Below are positions 9,051 to 18,613 of a stretch of 64,000 bases of DNA, piece by piece. The stretch spans positions 354,127 to 418,126 of the forward strand of contig CAWGUF010000019.1 of NCBI GenBank assembly GCA_963825625.1, given 5' to 3'. Each line of letters opens with the position of its first letter. Position 1 is the stretch's first letter. The translations under genes were made by a program, and so were the position numbers. A model generated the notes under the pieces. That model saw only the letters and a program-made list of their open reading frames with translations, searched no databases and had not been told where the DNA came from. The DNA comes from CAMDPA01 sp963825625. GTDB taxonomy: Bacteria > Pseudomonadota > Alphaproteobacteria > Rhizobiales > Hyphomicrobiaceae.

Positions 9051-10493
9051 ATGGCAACGCCTGCTTTGAGCGCGGCGGAGGCCGCGCGTGAATTCAAACG
9101 GCCGCAGCTGCTGTCCGTGGATGACGCGTGCCAGCTGTCGTTGGCACGCGTCACGGAGATGTTCTCTGAGCATCTCAATCCGGGGCAACTGCATTTCATG
9201 AAGCTGCTTGGCTTCGACAAGGTGCTGATCGAAAAAGCGGAGGGGATGCACTACGTCACGGCGGACGGCCGCCGGATACTGGATTTCTTCGGCGGGTTCG
9301 GATCACTTGCGCTTGGTCATAACCATCCGCGGATCATAGCCGCCCGTCAGAAGTTCCAGGCAGAGAAGCGCCAGGAAATAGCGATCGCGTTTCTGTCGCA
9401 ATATGCCAGTGCACTTGCGCACAACCTTGCGGAGATCTCGCCGGGCTCACTGAGCATGGTATTTCTCGGCTCATCGGGAAGCGAGGCGATGGAGGCGGCT
9501 CTCAAGGTCGCCGAGAAGGCGCAAGGGCCGTCTCGCTCAAAGATCGCCTATGCGACGAATGCGTTCCATGGCAAGACCAAGGGTGCACTTTCGGTTACGG
9601 ATTCGACGCTTTATCGATCCGGGTTTCGCCTGTGCGAAAACACGGTCCGAGTGCCGTTCGGCGATATCGTCGCGATGCGCGAAACGCTGAGGGCGGATCG
9701 TGAAATCGGGAGCGTGGTGCTGGAGACGATCCAGGGCGGCGGTGGCATCGTGGAGGCGCCTGCCGAGTACTGGCCGCAATTGCGGGCGCTTTGCGACGAG
9801 TTGGGGGTACTCTGGATCGCGGACGAAGTACAGTGCGGTTACGGGCGCACCGGGCGGTTCTATGCGTTCGAGCATTATGGGGTGGTACCGGATGTGACGG
9901 CGCTCGCCAAGTCGATGGGCGGCGGCAAGTGCGCGATGGCTGCGATGATCGCCAGTCGCGACGTCTACATGAAGGCCTATGGCACGCCGGCTACTGCGCT
10001 CATTCACGGGCCGGCGACTTTTGGCGGCATCGGTGAGAGTTGCGTTACCGCGATCGAGGCGCTGAACGTTCTTTATGATGAAGATCTCATGGGAAATGCG
10101 ACGCGTGTCGGTGGGGTACTCATCACCGGGCTTCGCCATCTTCAGTACAAGTATCCGAGCATCATAAAAGACGTCCGCGGGCGCGGGTTGATGATCGGTC
10201 TTGAGTTCAACGACATCAGCCAGACTTTGCCGTTCGGTTTGCGGCATGCGGTGTCGCTGCTCGATGGCAAGCTGAAGGGCAGCTTGTGCGGGTTTGTGGG
10301 CAGTCTTCTGCTGCGCGACTACAACATCCTGGTGGCGTTCACGGAATACAATCGCAATGTAATCCGGCTCGAGCCGCCGCTGATTGCGTCGCATGAGGAC
10401 GTGCATGTGCTTCTTTCCGCGCTGGATGATCTGTTGAGCCGCGGCGTGACCGGGATCGTCAGGGATTTCATTTCGGGGCTGGCGCGGCGGTAA
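9051..10493 (+). CDS. Class III PLP-dependent aminotransferase
   Basis: A 480-residue fold-type I aminotransferase. Visible features are FFGGFGSLALGHNHP (substrate and cofactor region), LGSSGSEAMEAALK (phosphate-binding), IADEVQCGYGRTG (the PLP-ring Asp) and LAKSMGGG, which holds the Schiff-base lysine. It starts 30 bases after the epimerase stop and is co-oriented with it, so the pair probably makes an amino sugar or other amino-containing unit. It is somewhat longer than typical ornithine or acetylornithine enzymes (about 400-430). Substrate not predictable. Confidence 0.88.
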   Translation: MATPALSAAEAAREFKRPQLLSVDDACQLSLARVTEMFSEHLNPGQLHFMKLLGFDKVLIEKAEGMHYVTADGRRILDFFGGFGSLALGHNHPRIIAARQKFQAEKRQEIAIAFLSQYASALAHNLAEISPGSLSMVFLGSSGSEAMEAALKVAEKAQGPSRSKIAYATNAFHGKTKGALSVTDSTLYRSGFRLCENTVRVPFGDIVAMRETLRADREIGSVVLETIQGGGGIVEAPAEYWPQLRALCDELGVLWIADEVQCGYGRTGRFYAFEHYGVVPDVTALAKSMGGGKCAMAAMIASRDVYMKAYGTPATALIHGPATFGGIGESCVTAIEALNVLYDEDLMGNATRVGGVLITGLRHLQYKYPSIIKDVRGRGLMIGLEFNDISQTLPFGLRHAVSLLDGKLKGSLCGFVGSLLLRDYNILVAFTEYNRNVIRLEPPLIASHEDVHVLLSALDDLLSRGVTGIVRDFISGLARR

Positions 10494-10813
10494 GTGTGTC
10501 GCTCGTCGCATATGGATGCGGGCGGTGGATATGAGGGTGCACGCACTTCGGGTCCACGGCTGCGGTATGGGCAGGGTGGCGGAGGACCGGGTCAGTCCTT
10601 TTTGTCCCGAGATCAGGCGATCGTCCCAGATCGGTTTGTAGCGGCGGCTGTCGCCGACACGAATGCGGCTGCAGCGAAATAAACTGACGAACCGCGCTTC
10701 GCTGCAGCGTTGTCATTGGCCCGGAGCATTCGTGTGCGCCGCCGATAGTACGGCTGCGCGCGGTGGTGGATCCGGGTCGATATTCCTCCGTCGAAACGAG
10801 CACTATCAGAACG
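10494..10813. other. Intergenic region, nothing recognised
   Basis: About 320 bases between the aminotransferase and the HAD-UbiA gene. No open frame with protein-like composition and no clear hairpin terminator. Confidence 0.4.
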
Positions 10814-12388
10814 ATGTCCTCTCCTATCGGTAGACTTCCCATTAGTCCGCGCGACCGCGAGGTTTCGGCCAAAATCGGGGGCGAAGCTCCGATCGGCGTT
10901 GCTGTGCATTCGCCCGCGGCGAATGACACGGTGGATCTGGATAGTGGCCGTCCGCTCGTTGTCGAGTTGGACGGTGTTCTGATCAGGACGGAGGTGGCGC
11001 ACGAGACGCTGCTCGATGGAGTTCGGTCGAACCCTCATCTGGTATGGAAGTTGCCGTTCTTGTTGTGGTCGGGGCGGGCTGCGACCGTGGTGTACCCGAC
11101 CGGCGGTCTGGACACGGATGTGGAGAGGTGGCCGGTTGACGAGCAGGTTATCGATTTTGTTCGCAGTGAGGCTCGGGGGGGCCGTAAAGTTGTTCTTCTC
11201 AGCTCGGCGGATGCTTCGATGCTGGAAGCGGTTGCCGCGCGGTTCGCGTTCATCAGCGAGACCATCACCGTTGACCATGCCGGCAGGATTGATGGATTTC
11301 CGTGGACTGAGGTGTTGTCCGATCGGTTCCCTGGCGGTTTCGATTACGTCGGCAAGAAGGGCTCCGACGTAGCCATCTGGCGGTTGGAGGGTGAAGTTGC
11401 GCGTGGCGATGGCGGCGCAGTCACCGGTGCCAAACTGGGCTCGTTCGAAGCCAGCGGCAGCGAATTCGTGGCCGTGCTGTCCCGTCGGCCTGCTCAGTTC
11501 AAGACACTGCGCCGGGCATTGCGCCTCCACCAGTGGGCGAAGAACTCGCTTATTTTTGTGCCTCTGCTGCTCGGGGGGCTGGCCGGGGACCCGCAGTCCT
11601 GGCTCATCGCTCTGGTGGGTTTTCTTGCGCTCGGGCTGGTGGCTTCTGCCACCTATATCGTGAACGATCTTTGGGATCTGACCAGCGATCGGCGCCATTG
11701 GTCGAAATGCGCGCGGCCGATTGCGAGTGGGGAGCTTGCGATCTCGTCGGCGGTAGTTCTGGCATTGGGCGGTCTGACTTTGGGGCTGGGCATCGCTGTT
11801 GCGCTGGGTCCACGTGCGATCGGATTGATCGGGGTCTATCTCGTAATGACGCTTGCTTATTCGTTCTACATGAAGCGAATTCCGGTGCTGGATGTTTTGG
11901 TCCTAGCCGGACTTTTCACATTGCGTATTGGTATCGGCATGGCGTTGGTCGATGCCAAGTTGTCCCATTGGCTGCTTGTATTCTCGATGTTTGTCTTCGT
12001 GTCGCTTTCCACGGCAAAGCGCCACTCGGAGATCCTGAGATTGGCCGAGAACGGAAAGACCTCCGCGGAGGGGAGGGGCTATCTGCTCATGGACGCACCG
12101 CTGACGCTTGCACTCGGACTGGCCTCGATGCTGGGGGCTGTCCTGATCATGACGCTATATCTCATTGAGGATGCGCTTCCGTTCGGCTTCTACAGAAATC
12201 CGGCTTTCCTCTGGTTTTTTCCACCGATCCTGTTCTTGTTCCTGGGGCGGATCTGGCTGTTGTGTCAGCGCGGACAGCTGAATGACGATCCAGTTGAGTT
12301 TGCGATAAAGGACCGGGTCAGTCTGTCGCTCGGGTGCGGGATGGCGGTCAGTTTTTTTGCTGCTGTGGTTCTGCCCAGCTTGCTGTGA
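10814..12388 (+). CDS. HAD-like domain fused to UbiA prenyltransferase (DPPR synthase-like)
   Basis: A 524-residue fusion, taking ATG 10814 (MSSPIGRLP). Residues about 40-200 resemble a HAD phosphatase (VELDGVLIRTE), but the usual nucleophile Asp of hxDxD is Glu here (E-L-D). From about residue 235 it is a UbiA integral-membrane prenyltransferase with NDLWDLTSDRRH, the NDxxDxxxD metal/diphosphate site, and about eight hydrophobic segments. Related UbiA proteins transfer phosphoribose to polyprenyl phosphate (mycobacterial Rv3806c; rhizobial NoeC). The next gene is DprE1-like, which fits the same pathway. Confidence 0.85.
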   Translation: MSSPIGRLPISPRDREVSAKIGGEAPIGVAVHSPAANDTVDLDSGRPLVVELDGVLIRTEVAHETLLDGVRSNPHLVWKLPFLLWSGRAATVVYPTGGLDTDVERWPVDEQVIDFVRSEARGGRKVVLLSSADASMLEAVAARFAFISETITVDHAGRIDGFPWTEVLSDRFPGGFDYVGKKGSDVAIWRLEGEVARGDGGAVTGAKLGSFEASGSEFVAVLSRRPAQFKTLRRALRLHQWAKNSLIFVPLLLGGLAGDPQSWLIALVGFLALGLVASATYIVNDLWDLTSDRRHWSKCARPIASGELAISSAVVLALGGLTLGLGIAVALGPRAIGLIGVYLVMTLAYSFYMKRIPVLDVLVLAGLFTLRIGIGMALVDAKLSHWLLVFSMFVFVSLSTAKRHSEILRLAENGKTSAEGRGYLLMDAPLTLALGLASMLGAVLIMTLYLIEDALPFGFYRNPAFLWFFPPILFLFLGRIWLLCQRGQLNDDPVEFAIKDRVSLSLGCGMAVSFFAAVVLPSLL

Positions 12389-12572
12389 AATTGCGCATCA
12401 GAGAAGTCTGATGGTCTGGTTGGGCGTCCGTCAGTGAGCGTTTGATTTGATGCGGGCGAGGCGTGGTGGGATGATTGAGGCGGGCAGTTGCAGCAGTTTG
12501 GATCCGTGAGGGTTCGTCTGGGCTTGCCTGCGTGCCGAACCATTCTGTTTCCGGTTCGGTTCTGGGGGGAAC

Positions 12573-13901
12573 ATGGAGAAGTTGTTCTCGGCGAGGGCCA
12601 ATACGTTGCCCTGGGGGCGAACGCCCAGGCGGGTGCAGCATGTCGCTACGCCGCACTCAGCCAAGGAAATCGCTGCAGCAATCAGAGCGAGGTCGGGGCG
12701 GCCAGTGCTGCCGGTGGGGTTGATGCGCTCGTATGGAGACAGCGTGCTCAATTCCGGCGGTGGCCTGATCGATATGACAGGTATCAATCGCATCATCAGT
12801 CTCGATACGCAGAATGGTGTGCTGCGGGCCGAGGCTGGAGCGACGATGAACGACATCTTGAGGGCTGTCGTTCCGCTTGGGTTGTTCCTGCCGGTGGCTC
12901 CGGGAACGCGCTTTGTGACGCTGGGCGGTGCGGTTGCCAACGATGTGCACGGTAAGAACCATCATTGGGCCGGAACGTTCGGTGGCCATGTGCGGCGGCT
13001 CAGCCTGTTGCGCTCGGACGGTGCGAGCGAGGTGGCACCGGACGATAGTGCTGATGTGTTCGCGGCGACTGTGGGTGGCATCGGTCTGACGGGGATCATC
13101 GAGTGGGTCGAGGTCCAGTTGCGTCCCATAGTCAGTTCGCAGATTGATGGAGAGCTGATACCTTTCTCCAATCTCGAGGAGTTCTGGAGCCTGGCTCAGG
13201 AGTCGAGCGAAACGCATGAGCATACGGTAGCCTGGATCGATTGCATGGGCAAAGGCGAGGCCGCCGGACGGGGCATTTTTTCACGGGGGAATTGGAGCAA
13301 GGAAGGCGTGCTGGTTCCCAATGCGGCGGCACCGCGGCTGGCGATGCCGTTTGAAGCTCCGAGCCGACTGCTCAACCGCACGACCGTGAGTCTGTTCAAT
13401 CAGTTCTACTATGCGATGCAGAAGCGCAAGGCGGGTGCGGCCCGCCAACATTATTCGTCATTCTTCTTTCCCCTCGACAATGTCGCCAACTGGAACCGGT
13501 TTTATGGTCGGCGCGGTTTCTGGCAATATCAGTGCGTCGTTCCGCCAGAATCTATGCGGCGAGCGATACCCGCGTTGCTGAATAAAATTTCGATTGCGGG
13601 CGAGGGCTCCTTTCTGGCCGTGTTGAAGACGTTCGGGACGATCGAATCGCCCGGGTTGTTGTCGTTTCCCATGCCGGGTGCAACCTTGGCGCTCGATTTT
13701 CCGAACCGCGGTGAAGAGACGTTGCGGCTGCTTGCGAGCCTTGATGCGATTGTCAAGGAGGCCGGGGGACGCCTCTACGCCGCCAAGGACGGGCGCATAC
13801 CTGCGGAGATCTGGCAGGCCGGTTATGCCCGTCTACCGGATTTCGCAAAATTTGTAGATCCTGCCTTTGCATCGGATTTCTGGCGGCGCGTTGTGGGATG
13901 A
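12573..13901 (+). CDS. FAD-dependent oxidase, DprE1-like
   Basis: A 442-residue VAO/BBE-type FAD oxidoreductase. The N-terminal FAD domain shows PVGLMRSYGDSVLNSGGGL, close to the DprE1 signature, followed by APGTRFVTLGGAVANDVHGK and GGIGLTGIIEWVE. DprE1 oxidises the 2'-OH of polyprenyl-phosphoribose; a reductase (DprE2) then gives the arabinose form. The UbiA gene is immediately upstream with the same orientation. No DprE2-type SDR follows: the next gene is on the other strand and the integrative element begins soon after. Confidence 0.87.
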   Translation: MEKLFSARANTLPWGRTPRRVQHVATPHSAKEIAAAIRARSGRPVLPVGLMRSYGDSVLNSGGGLIDMTGINRIISLDTQNGVLRAEAGATMNDILRAVVPLGLFLPVAPGTRFVTLGGAVANDVHGKNHHWAGTFGGHVRRLSLLRSDGASEVAPDDSADVFAATVGGIGLTGIIEWVEVQLRPIVSSQIDGELIPFSNLEEFWSLAQESSETHEHTVAWIDCMGKGEAAGRGIFSRGNWSKEGVLVPNAAAPRLAMPFEAPSRLLNRTTVSLFNQFYYAMQKRKAGAARQHYSSFFFPLDNVANWNRFYGRRGFWQYQCVVPPESMRRAIPALLNKISIAGEGSFLAVLKTFGTIESPGLLSFPMPGATLALDFPNRGEETLRLLASLDAIVKEAGGRLYAAKDGRIPAEIWQAGYARLPDFAKFVDPAFASDFWRRVVG

Positions 13902-14115
13902 TGATTGCGCAGGGTCGTTGCCTGGGCGGTTATGGTGGCCCGCTGATCGTGCGTTAGTCTGACAAAGCGGAGTTGGTTCAACCGGCGCACCACCCAGGTG
14001 TGGCCGGGTTTCGGTGCTTGTATCGTCAGTGATGCTGATCAGTTGCGGAACTGTATGGCAACTCGTGTTTGCCGAAATTGTCACATCGCCGGCAGTTGCG
14101 AGGATCGCGCGGTGA

Positions 14116-14631
14116 TCAGACTGCGACGAGGTCGTGTTCGGACACGCTCACCTTGACGGACCGCATCAACATATCCAGCAGGACCGATACCCGCTCCTTC
14201 TCGTTGAGGCCGAGGATGGTTGCCGTGAGGCCTTCGAATGGGCCGCCGGCTATGCGGACCCGCTGGCCGGCAATAAAGGGGCGCTCGGGCTGAGCGATGG
14301 CGCCTTCGATCTCGCGGGCTTTCAGGGCGTCGATAAAGCGGCCGTTGAGAAGGCTCGGCTGGTCGCCGCAACGAACCAGGGTACGGACGCCGAGGGTGGA
14401 CAGGATCGGTCGCCAGCGGTCGATATCAGCGCGTACGAAGATGTAGCCGGGAAACAGGGGGCGCAGCTGCTCGCTCTCGCGACGCGCGTGGCGGATCAGT
14501 TTCCTGATCTGAGGGCAGTACGGTTCGAAGCCCTGTCGCGCCAGATTCGTTTGCGCCAGCAACTCACGATGAGGATGGGTGCTTACGACGGCCCACCCTT
14601 GATCGGCCGATTTTATATCAGCATGTTGCAT
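14116..14631 (-). CDS. NusG/RfaH-family transcription elongation factor
   Basis: A 171-residue NusG-paralogue. The NGN domain (GWAVVSTHPHRELLAQTNLA, then LFPGYIFVRAD) is followed by a C-terminal KOW segment (RVRIAGGPFEGLTATILGL). I use ATG 14631 because the 98 residues encoded further upstream have no family character. RfaH-type factors promote transcription of long envelope-polysaccharide operons. It converges with the DprE1-like gene, supporting an envelope-sugar locus here. Confidence 0.88.
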   Translation of the reverse strand: MQHADIKSADQGWAVVSTHPHRELLAQTNLARQGFEPYCPQIRKLIRHARRESEQLRPLFPGYIFVRADIDRWRPILSTLGVRTLVRCGDQPSLLNGRFIDALKAREIEGAIAQPERPFIAGQRVRIAGGPFEGLTATILGLNEKERVSVLLDMLMRSVKVSVSEHDLVAV

Positions 14632-15061
14632 CGTTTTTCTGTTGTTCCGGGCGAGGAAAAGGACAGAGTCCTTTGATCGCCTGTTGGAAGCCGTTGTGCA
14701 ATGGACGTCTGCCAAAAAGGTTAGCGCTGCAAGGCTAGCCGCGGTTCTGCTGCCCCATGCAGGTTTCGCGCCGGCAGCGGTTGTCCCGTTGACCGGTTCA
14801 AATCGAGTATGAATGCTGGGGTGCGGCAGGCTTGCGCCCTGGCCAAGGAGCAGGCGAGATGCCGCCGATCCTGACCAGATCCATTGTGGAATGGCGGATG
14901 GGGAGTCCGCACAACTGGCGTCCACGACGGTCCGCAGGCATCCACTAGATACGTGTCAAATCAGCTACTTGCTTGTTAATCCGTCCGCAATTGTCCTTAA
15001 TTGGCCATCAAAATCCGGTATCTGTGCTGGGGACAGTGCTGGGGATGATGGAGCAAGGGAC
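14632..15061. other. Intergenic region at the left edge of the integrative element
   Basis: About 430 bases between the NusG-like gene and the integrase. A left attachment site would be expected near its right half, but I found neither a tRNA 3' end nor a direct repeat matching the right side. Nothing else recognised. Confidence 0.4.
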
Positions 15062-16354
15062 ATGGCGCGATCGCTCAACAAGCTGACGGTGAGGAAAGCC
15101 GAGTCGCTGGCCGTATCGGGACGCCACGCGGACGGCGGAGGACTATATCTCGACATCACGTCGGCCGGGTCCAAATCCTGGGTGTTCCTCTATCGCAGCC
15201 CCGTTCACCGCACCGTCCGAAACGACAAGCCGGTCGGCCGCTCGCGGGAGATGGGGCTGGGGTCGTTCGGCACCGATCAGCGTGACCGGGTATCACTGGC
15301 CGCTGCCCGCACTCTTGCCGAGGACGCCCGCCGGCTGATCAAGGCTGGCCTCGACCCGCTCGATGAGCGCAACCGCCCCGTGCCGGTTTCTGTCCGCGTC
15401 CCGACCTTCGGCGATATGGCGGACCAGTACGTTGCCGCGATGGAAGGTCAGTGGCGCAACAACAAGCACCGGGCCCAATGGCGCATGACGTTGGAGGAGT
15501 ACGCCAGGCCGCTACGGCCACTGCCGGTCAACGAGATCACCGTCGAGCACGTGCTGGCCGTTCTGAAACCGATCTGGCAGACGGTGCCGGAGACTGCGGG
15601 GCGCCTTCGAGGACGCATCGAGCGAGTCCTGAATGCCGCCAAGGCTGCCGGGCACCGGACAGGCGAGAACCCGGCGGCGTGGCGCGGGCATCTCGAGAAC
15701 CTGCTACCCAAGCGCGACAAGCTGAGCCGCGGCCACCATCCCGCGATGCCTTGGGCCGACGTTCCAGCGTTCATCGTCAAGCTGCGCAAGCGCGAAGGCG
15801 TCGCGGCGCTCGCAGTCGAGTTCCTGATCCTGACGGCTGCTCGCTCGGGAGAGGTACGTGGTGCGCTTCGCGACGAATTCGACCTCGAAGCCAAGGTCTG
15901 GACGGTTCCCGGATATGACGAGGACACCGGCCGGCGGATGAAGGCCGGCCGTGACCATCGCGTGCCGCTCGTGCCGCGCGCCGTCGAGATCGTTAAGGAG
16001 CTGATGAAGCTGCCGGCCACGGAACTGGTGTTTCCCGGCCAACGCGCGGGCGCACCGCTTTCCGACATGAGCCTGTCGGCCGTCCTGCGTCGGATGAAGA
16101 TCCCGGCCGGAGCCGCGTCGATACACGGCTTCCGATCGAGCTTCAAGGATTGGGCGAACGAGACGACGAGCTTCCCCAACGAGCTGTCCGAGGCCGCGCT
16201 GGCGCACGTCACCGGCGACAAGACCGAGCGCGCCTATCGCCGGGGCGATGCACTCGAGCGACGTCGGGAGCTGATGTTGGCGTGGGCGCGGTACTGCGAC
16301 GGCGGCACCTCTAACGTGATCGCGCTTTCATCTGCAGTCAGCCACAAAGCTTGA
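15062..16354 (+). CDS. int: Tyrosine site-specific integrase (P4/DUF4102 type)
   Basis: A 430-residue integrase. The start at 15062 (MARSLNKLTV) has GAGCAAGGGA directly upstream. The N-terminus is the arm-binding DUF4102 domain (KLTVRKAESL, HADGGGLYLDIT). A central core-binding domain follows, then the catalytic domain with LTAARSGEVRGA (first Arg), IHGFRSSFKDWA (His-x-x-Arg) and a terminal Tyr in ERAYRRGD. It would recombine the element into its chromosomal site. It heads the co-oriented element genes. Confidence 0.92.
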   Translation: MARSLNKLTVRKAESLAVSGRHADGGGLYLDITSAGSKSWVFLYRSPVHRTVRNDKPVGRSREMGLGSFGTDQRDRVSLAAARTLAEDARRLIKAGLDPLDERNRPVPVSVRVPTFGDMADQYVAAMEGQWRNNKHRAQWRMTLEEYARPLRPLPVNEITVEHVLAVLKPIWQTVPETAGRLRGRIERVLNAAKAAGHRTGENPAAWRGHLENLLPKRDKLSRGHHPAMPWADVPAFIVKLRKREGVAALAVEFLILTAARSGEVRGALRDEFDLEAKVWTVPGYDEDTGRRMKAGRDHRVPLVPRAVEIVKELMKLPATELVFPGQRAGAPLSDMSLSAVLRRMKIPAGAASIHGFRSSFKDWANETTSFPNELSEAALAHVTGDKTERAYRRGDALERRRELMLAWARYCDGGTSNVIALSSAVSHKA

Positions 16355-16366
16355 TGGAGTCCTCAA

Positions 16367-17056
16367 GTGGCCAAGGTCCCGTTCCAAGTCCGATCAGGCA
16401 CCCCACCGGAGCCCGAGATAGACGAGAGCCACTTCCGTACGATCGAAGCCAACGTTCAGAGCTTCAAGAACTGGCAGGACTTCTCAGTCGATCCGAAAGT
16501 GCGGGAGGGAATCCGAGAGGCGACGCGCTGGTATTGCGTGCGCACCTTCATGGATGCCGAGAGTGCAACAGTCGCGGATGTCAAGCGGGCGATGAAGCTG
16601 CTCATCGCTAGTGCAGGGAAACTGGAAAAGACGGTTGAACTACTCACCGGCCGATCGAATCCTAAGAGTACAGTGATCAGCAGCTACCTCACCAAGCACG
16701 GATTCAATGATCTGGAAGGCCTGCTCTACCCATTGATGGGATTGAAGTTGTCCTGTGAGCGGGCAATTGCCGATGTCCGCAGGTATGAACGGAAGGGCCC
16801 CGATCCGGATAACGCCTTCGACAATCTAATTTGGACGTTGGCTGACATATTTGCAGAGAACTACGAAGTCCCCTCAACAAACTGGAGCAAGAACGGGGGG
16901 CGCAATTCTCCCTTCATGGCCTTCGCCTGGGGCATCTACACCAGCCTTCCGCACGGCGAGCCGAAACTCCGTCTCGACGCATTCCATGAGCGTGTCCACC
17001 GCGTGAACCAGAGGAGGAAACAGGTCAAGAAGCAGGCTAGGCAAGAGGCTTCTTGA
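16367..17056 (+). CDS. Hypothetical protein of the integrative element
   Basis: A 229-residue protein with GTG start at 16367, supported by GGAG seven bases upstream. It begins 12 bases after the integrase stop, so the two are co-transcribed. The N-terminal third is acidic and polar, the middle is helical (DVKRAMKLLIASAGKLEKTV) and the C-terminus is very basic (RRKQVKKQARQ). No signal peptide, membrane segment or family I recognise. It could be cargo. Confidence 0.7.
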   Translation: MAKVPFQVRSGTPPEPEIDESHFRTIEANVQSFKNWQDFSVDPKVREGIREATRWYCVRTFMDAESATVADVKRAMKLLIASAGKLEKTVELLTGRSNPKSTVISSYLTKHGFNDLEGLLYPLMGLKLSCERAIADVRRYERKGPDPDNAFDNLIWTLADIFAENYEVPSTNWSKNGGRNSPFMAFAWGIYTSLPHGEPKLRLDAFHERVHRVNQRRKQVKKQARQEAS

Positions 17057-17133
17057 CCTGCCGATCAATAGAGACACGCTCGGATGCATGCCTGTAATTA
17101 GCTGCCATCAACGCAGCAGCACAGGGCGCTCCG

Positions 17134-17346
17134 ATGGCAAATGCCACTTTCTCGGCCGAAACTGGCTCGCAAGACAAACTCGCCTATCAGGTCAATGAAG
17201 CGGCTCGGGCTAGTGGCTTGAGCCGAACGACGCTGTACGAGCTGATAAAGACAGGGCAGCTCAAGACCATAAAGGCCGCGGGGCGACGTTTGGTCTTGAA
17301 GTCCGATCTCGAGGCGTTTCTCGCCTCGTGCCGTGATGCCGCCTGA
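17134..17346 (+). CDS. AlpA/excisionase-like helix-turn-helix protein
   Basis: A 70-residue MerR-type winged helix of the excisionase class: YQVNEAARASGLSRTTLYEL is the HTH, followed by GRRLVLKSDLEAFLA, the wing and last helix. Such proteins regulate excision or primase genes in P4-like elements. It sits between the integrase and primase genes, the usual place. Confidence 0.88.
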   Translation: MANATFSAETGSQDKLAYQVNEAARASGLSRTTLYELIKTGQLKTIKAAGRRLVLKSDLEAFLASCRDAA

Positions 17347-17497
17347 AGCAGCACCGCCGCCCTCGGTCAGCATCCGAGCAGCGGCGGCAAAATCCACATC
17401 GGCAACCCCAAGCTACCGACCATCAGAAGATACTCAGCAACGTAGCCGCGTTCAAGGCAAATGAGCCTTCCGGCGGTCGGTCTCACCAGAGATCGAC

Positions 17498-18613
17498 ATG
17501 ACACCCGAACCCCAAATCACGCCGGCACCGTCGGCCGGCTCCTACCGACACCTCGCCCCGCTAAGCATCAACGGCGCCGTCGCGCTCGCCTTTGCCGCTG
17601 CGGGGATCCCCGTTTTCCCGGTTGCCGCATCGGGTCCGCGAGCGAAACAGCCGCTCACCGAGCACGGGTTTCACGACGCCACCACGGACCTCGATCAGGT
17701 GCGCCGCTGGTGGACGCGCTGGCCCGATGCGCTCGTGGGCATCCCGACCGGCCCCGCGAGCGGCATCTGGGTGTTGGATATCGACGGCGAGGCCGGTCGC
17801 CGCAGCCTCAATGCGCTGCTGGCTCGGCTCGGGCTCGACAGCATCGCCGATCTGACCCGCTGTGTCGTGCGCACGCCGGGCGGCGGCCTGCACCTGTACT
17901 TCCGCCTACAGGCGGGCGAGTGCCCGAGGAACCGGGCGCGTGACATCGGCGACGGGATCGACACGCGCGCCGTGAAGGCGGATGGCAGCGCCGGCGGCTA
18001 CATCATCGCCGCGGGCTCCGTGCTTCCGGACGGCCGCCGCTATCAATGGGTCGACGCGGCCATGCTGGCGCCGATCGCCACGCCCGCTGACCCGTTCGGC
18101 AATGCATCGCCGGCACCGCACCGCCTGCTCTATCTCGCCACCTTCAACGACACTGAGCGCGCGGTCATCAAGGCGTGTGCGGACCTCCGCGAGGCGCTGC
18201 GCGATGCGGAGCCGGCCGACTGGTCCGGCATCCTGCAGCGGCACCAGGCCGCCCAGCGCGAAGCCCTGGCGCGGCGGACGGCGCACCTGTCGCACGACGG
18301 CGAAGGCATGCGTGCGCAGGCCGCTCACGATCTGGCCGAGGCAGCAGCCGAGTACTCCAGCCGGCAGGATGGGCGCCGAGAGGCCCTGTTCACGACGGCG
18401 TGCCGCCTCGCCCGCTACGTCGCCAACGACGTGTTGCCCGAGGCCGAGCTGCGGTCAGCCTTGCGCGAGGCTGCCGCCGCCAACGGCGCTCTCGCCAAGT
18501 ACGGTGCGCGCTGGCTCGACGACACCATCACCCGCGCGCTCGCCCGCGGCCGAAACGACGTGCTGCCGCCGCTCGCCCGACGTTTCCGCAACACCGGGAG
18601 GGGCGTGGCATGA
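17498..18613 (+). CDS. Bifunctional DNA primase/polymerase (prim-pol)
   Basis: A 371-residue protein. The N-terminal prim-pol domain (residues about 25-190) shows VALAFAAAGIPVFPV, RRWWTRWPDALVGIPTG, the metal-binding WVLDIDG and the HLYFRL strand. The C-terminal part is alpha-helical with many Arg and Ala and looks like a primase C-terminal or linker domain. Its stop overlaps the start of the DUF927 gene (ATGA), so primase and helicase are coupled, as in element replication modules. Confidence 0.88.
   Translation: MTPEPQITPAPSAGSYRHLAPLSINGAVALAFAAAGIPVFPVAASGPRAKQPLTEHGFHDATTDLDQVRRWWTRWPDALVGIPTGPASGIWVLDIDGEAGRRSLNALLARLGLDSIADLTRCVVRTPGGGLHLYFRLQAGECPRNRARDIGDGIDTRAVKADGSAGGYIIAAGSVLPDGRRYQWVDAAMLAPIATPADPFGNASPAPHRLLYLATFNDTERAVIKACADLREALRDAEPADWSGILQRHQAAQREALARRTAHLSHDGEGMRAQAAHDLAEAAAEYSSRQDGRREALFTTACRLARYVANDVLPEAELRSALREAAAANGALAKYGARWLDDTITRALARGRNDVLPPLARRFRNTGRGVA

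Noticed and set aside
14632..14925. N-terminal extension of the NusG-like protein up to 14925
   Set aside because: The added 98 residues have no NGN-domain similarity; the family begins at the ATG at 14631.
14940..15061. Attachment site for the integrative element
   Set aside because: I could not find a matching direct repeat near the right side (26.7-28.9 kb) or a tRNA end, so no att site is claimed.
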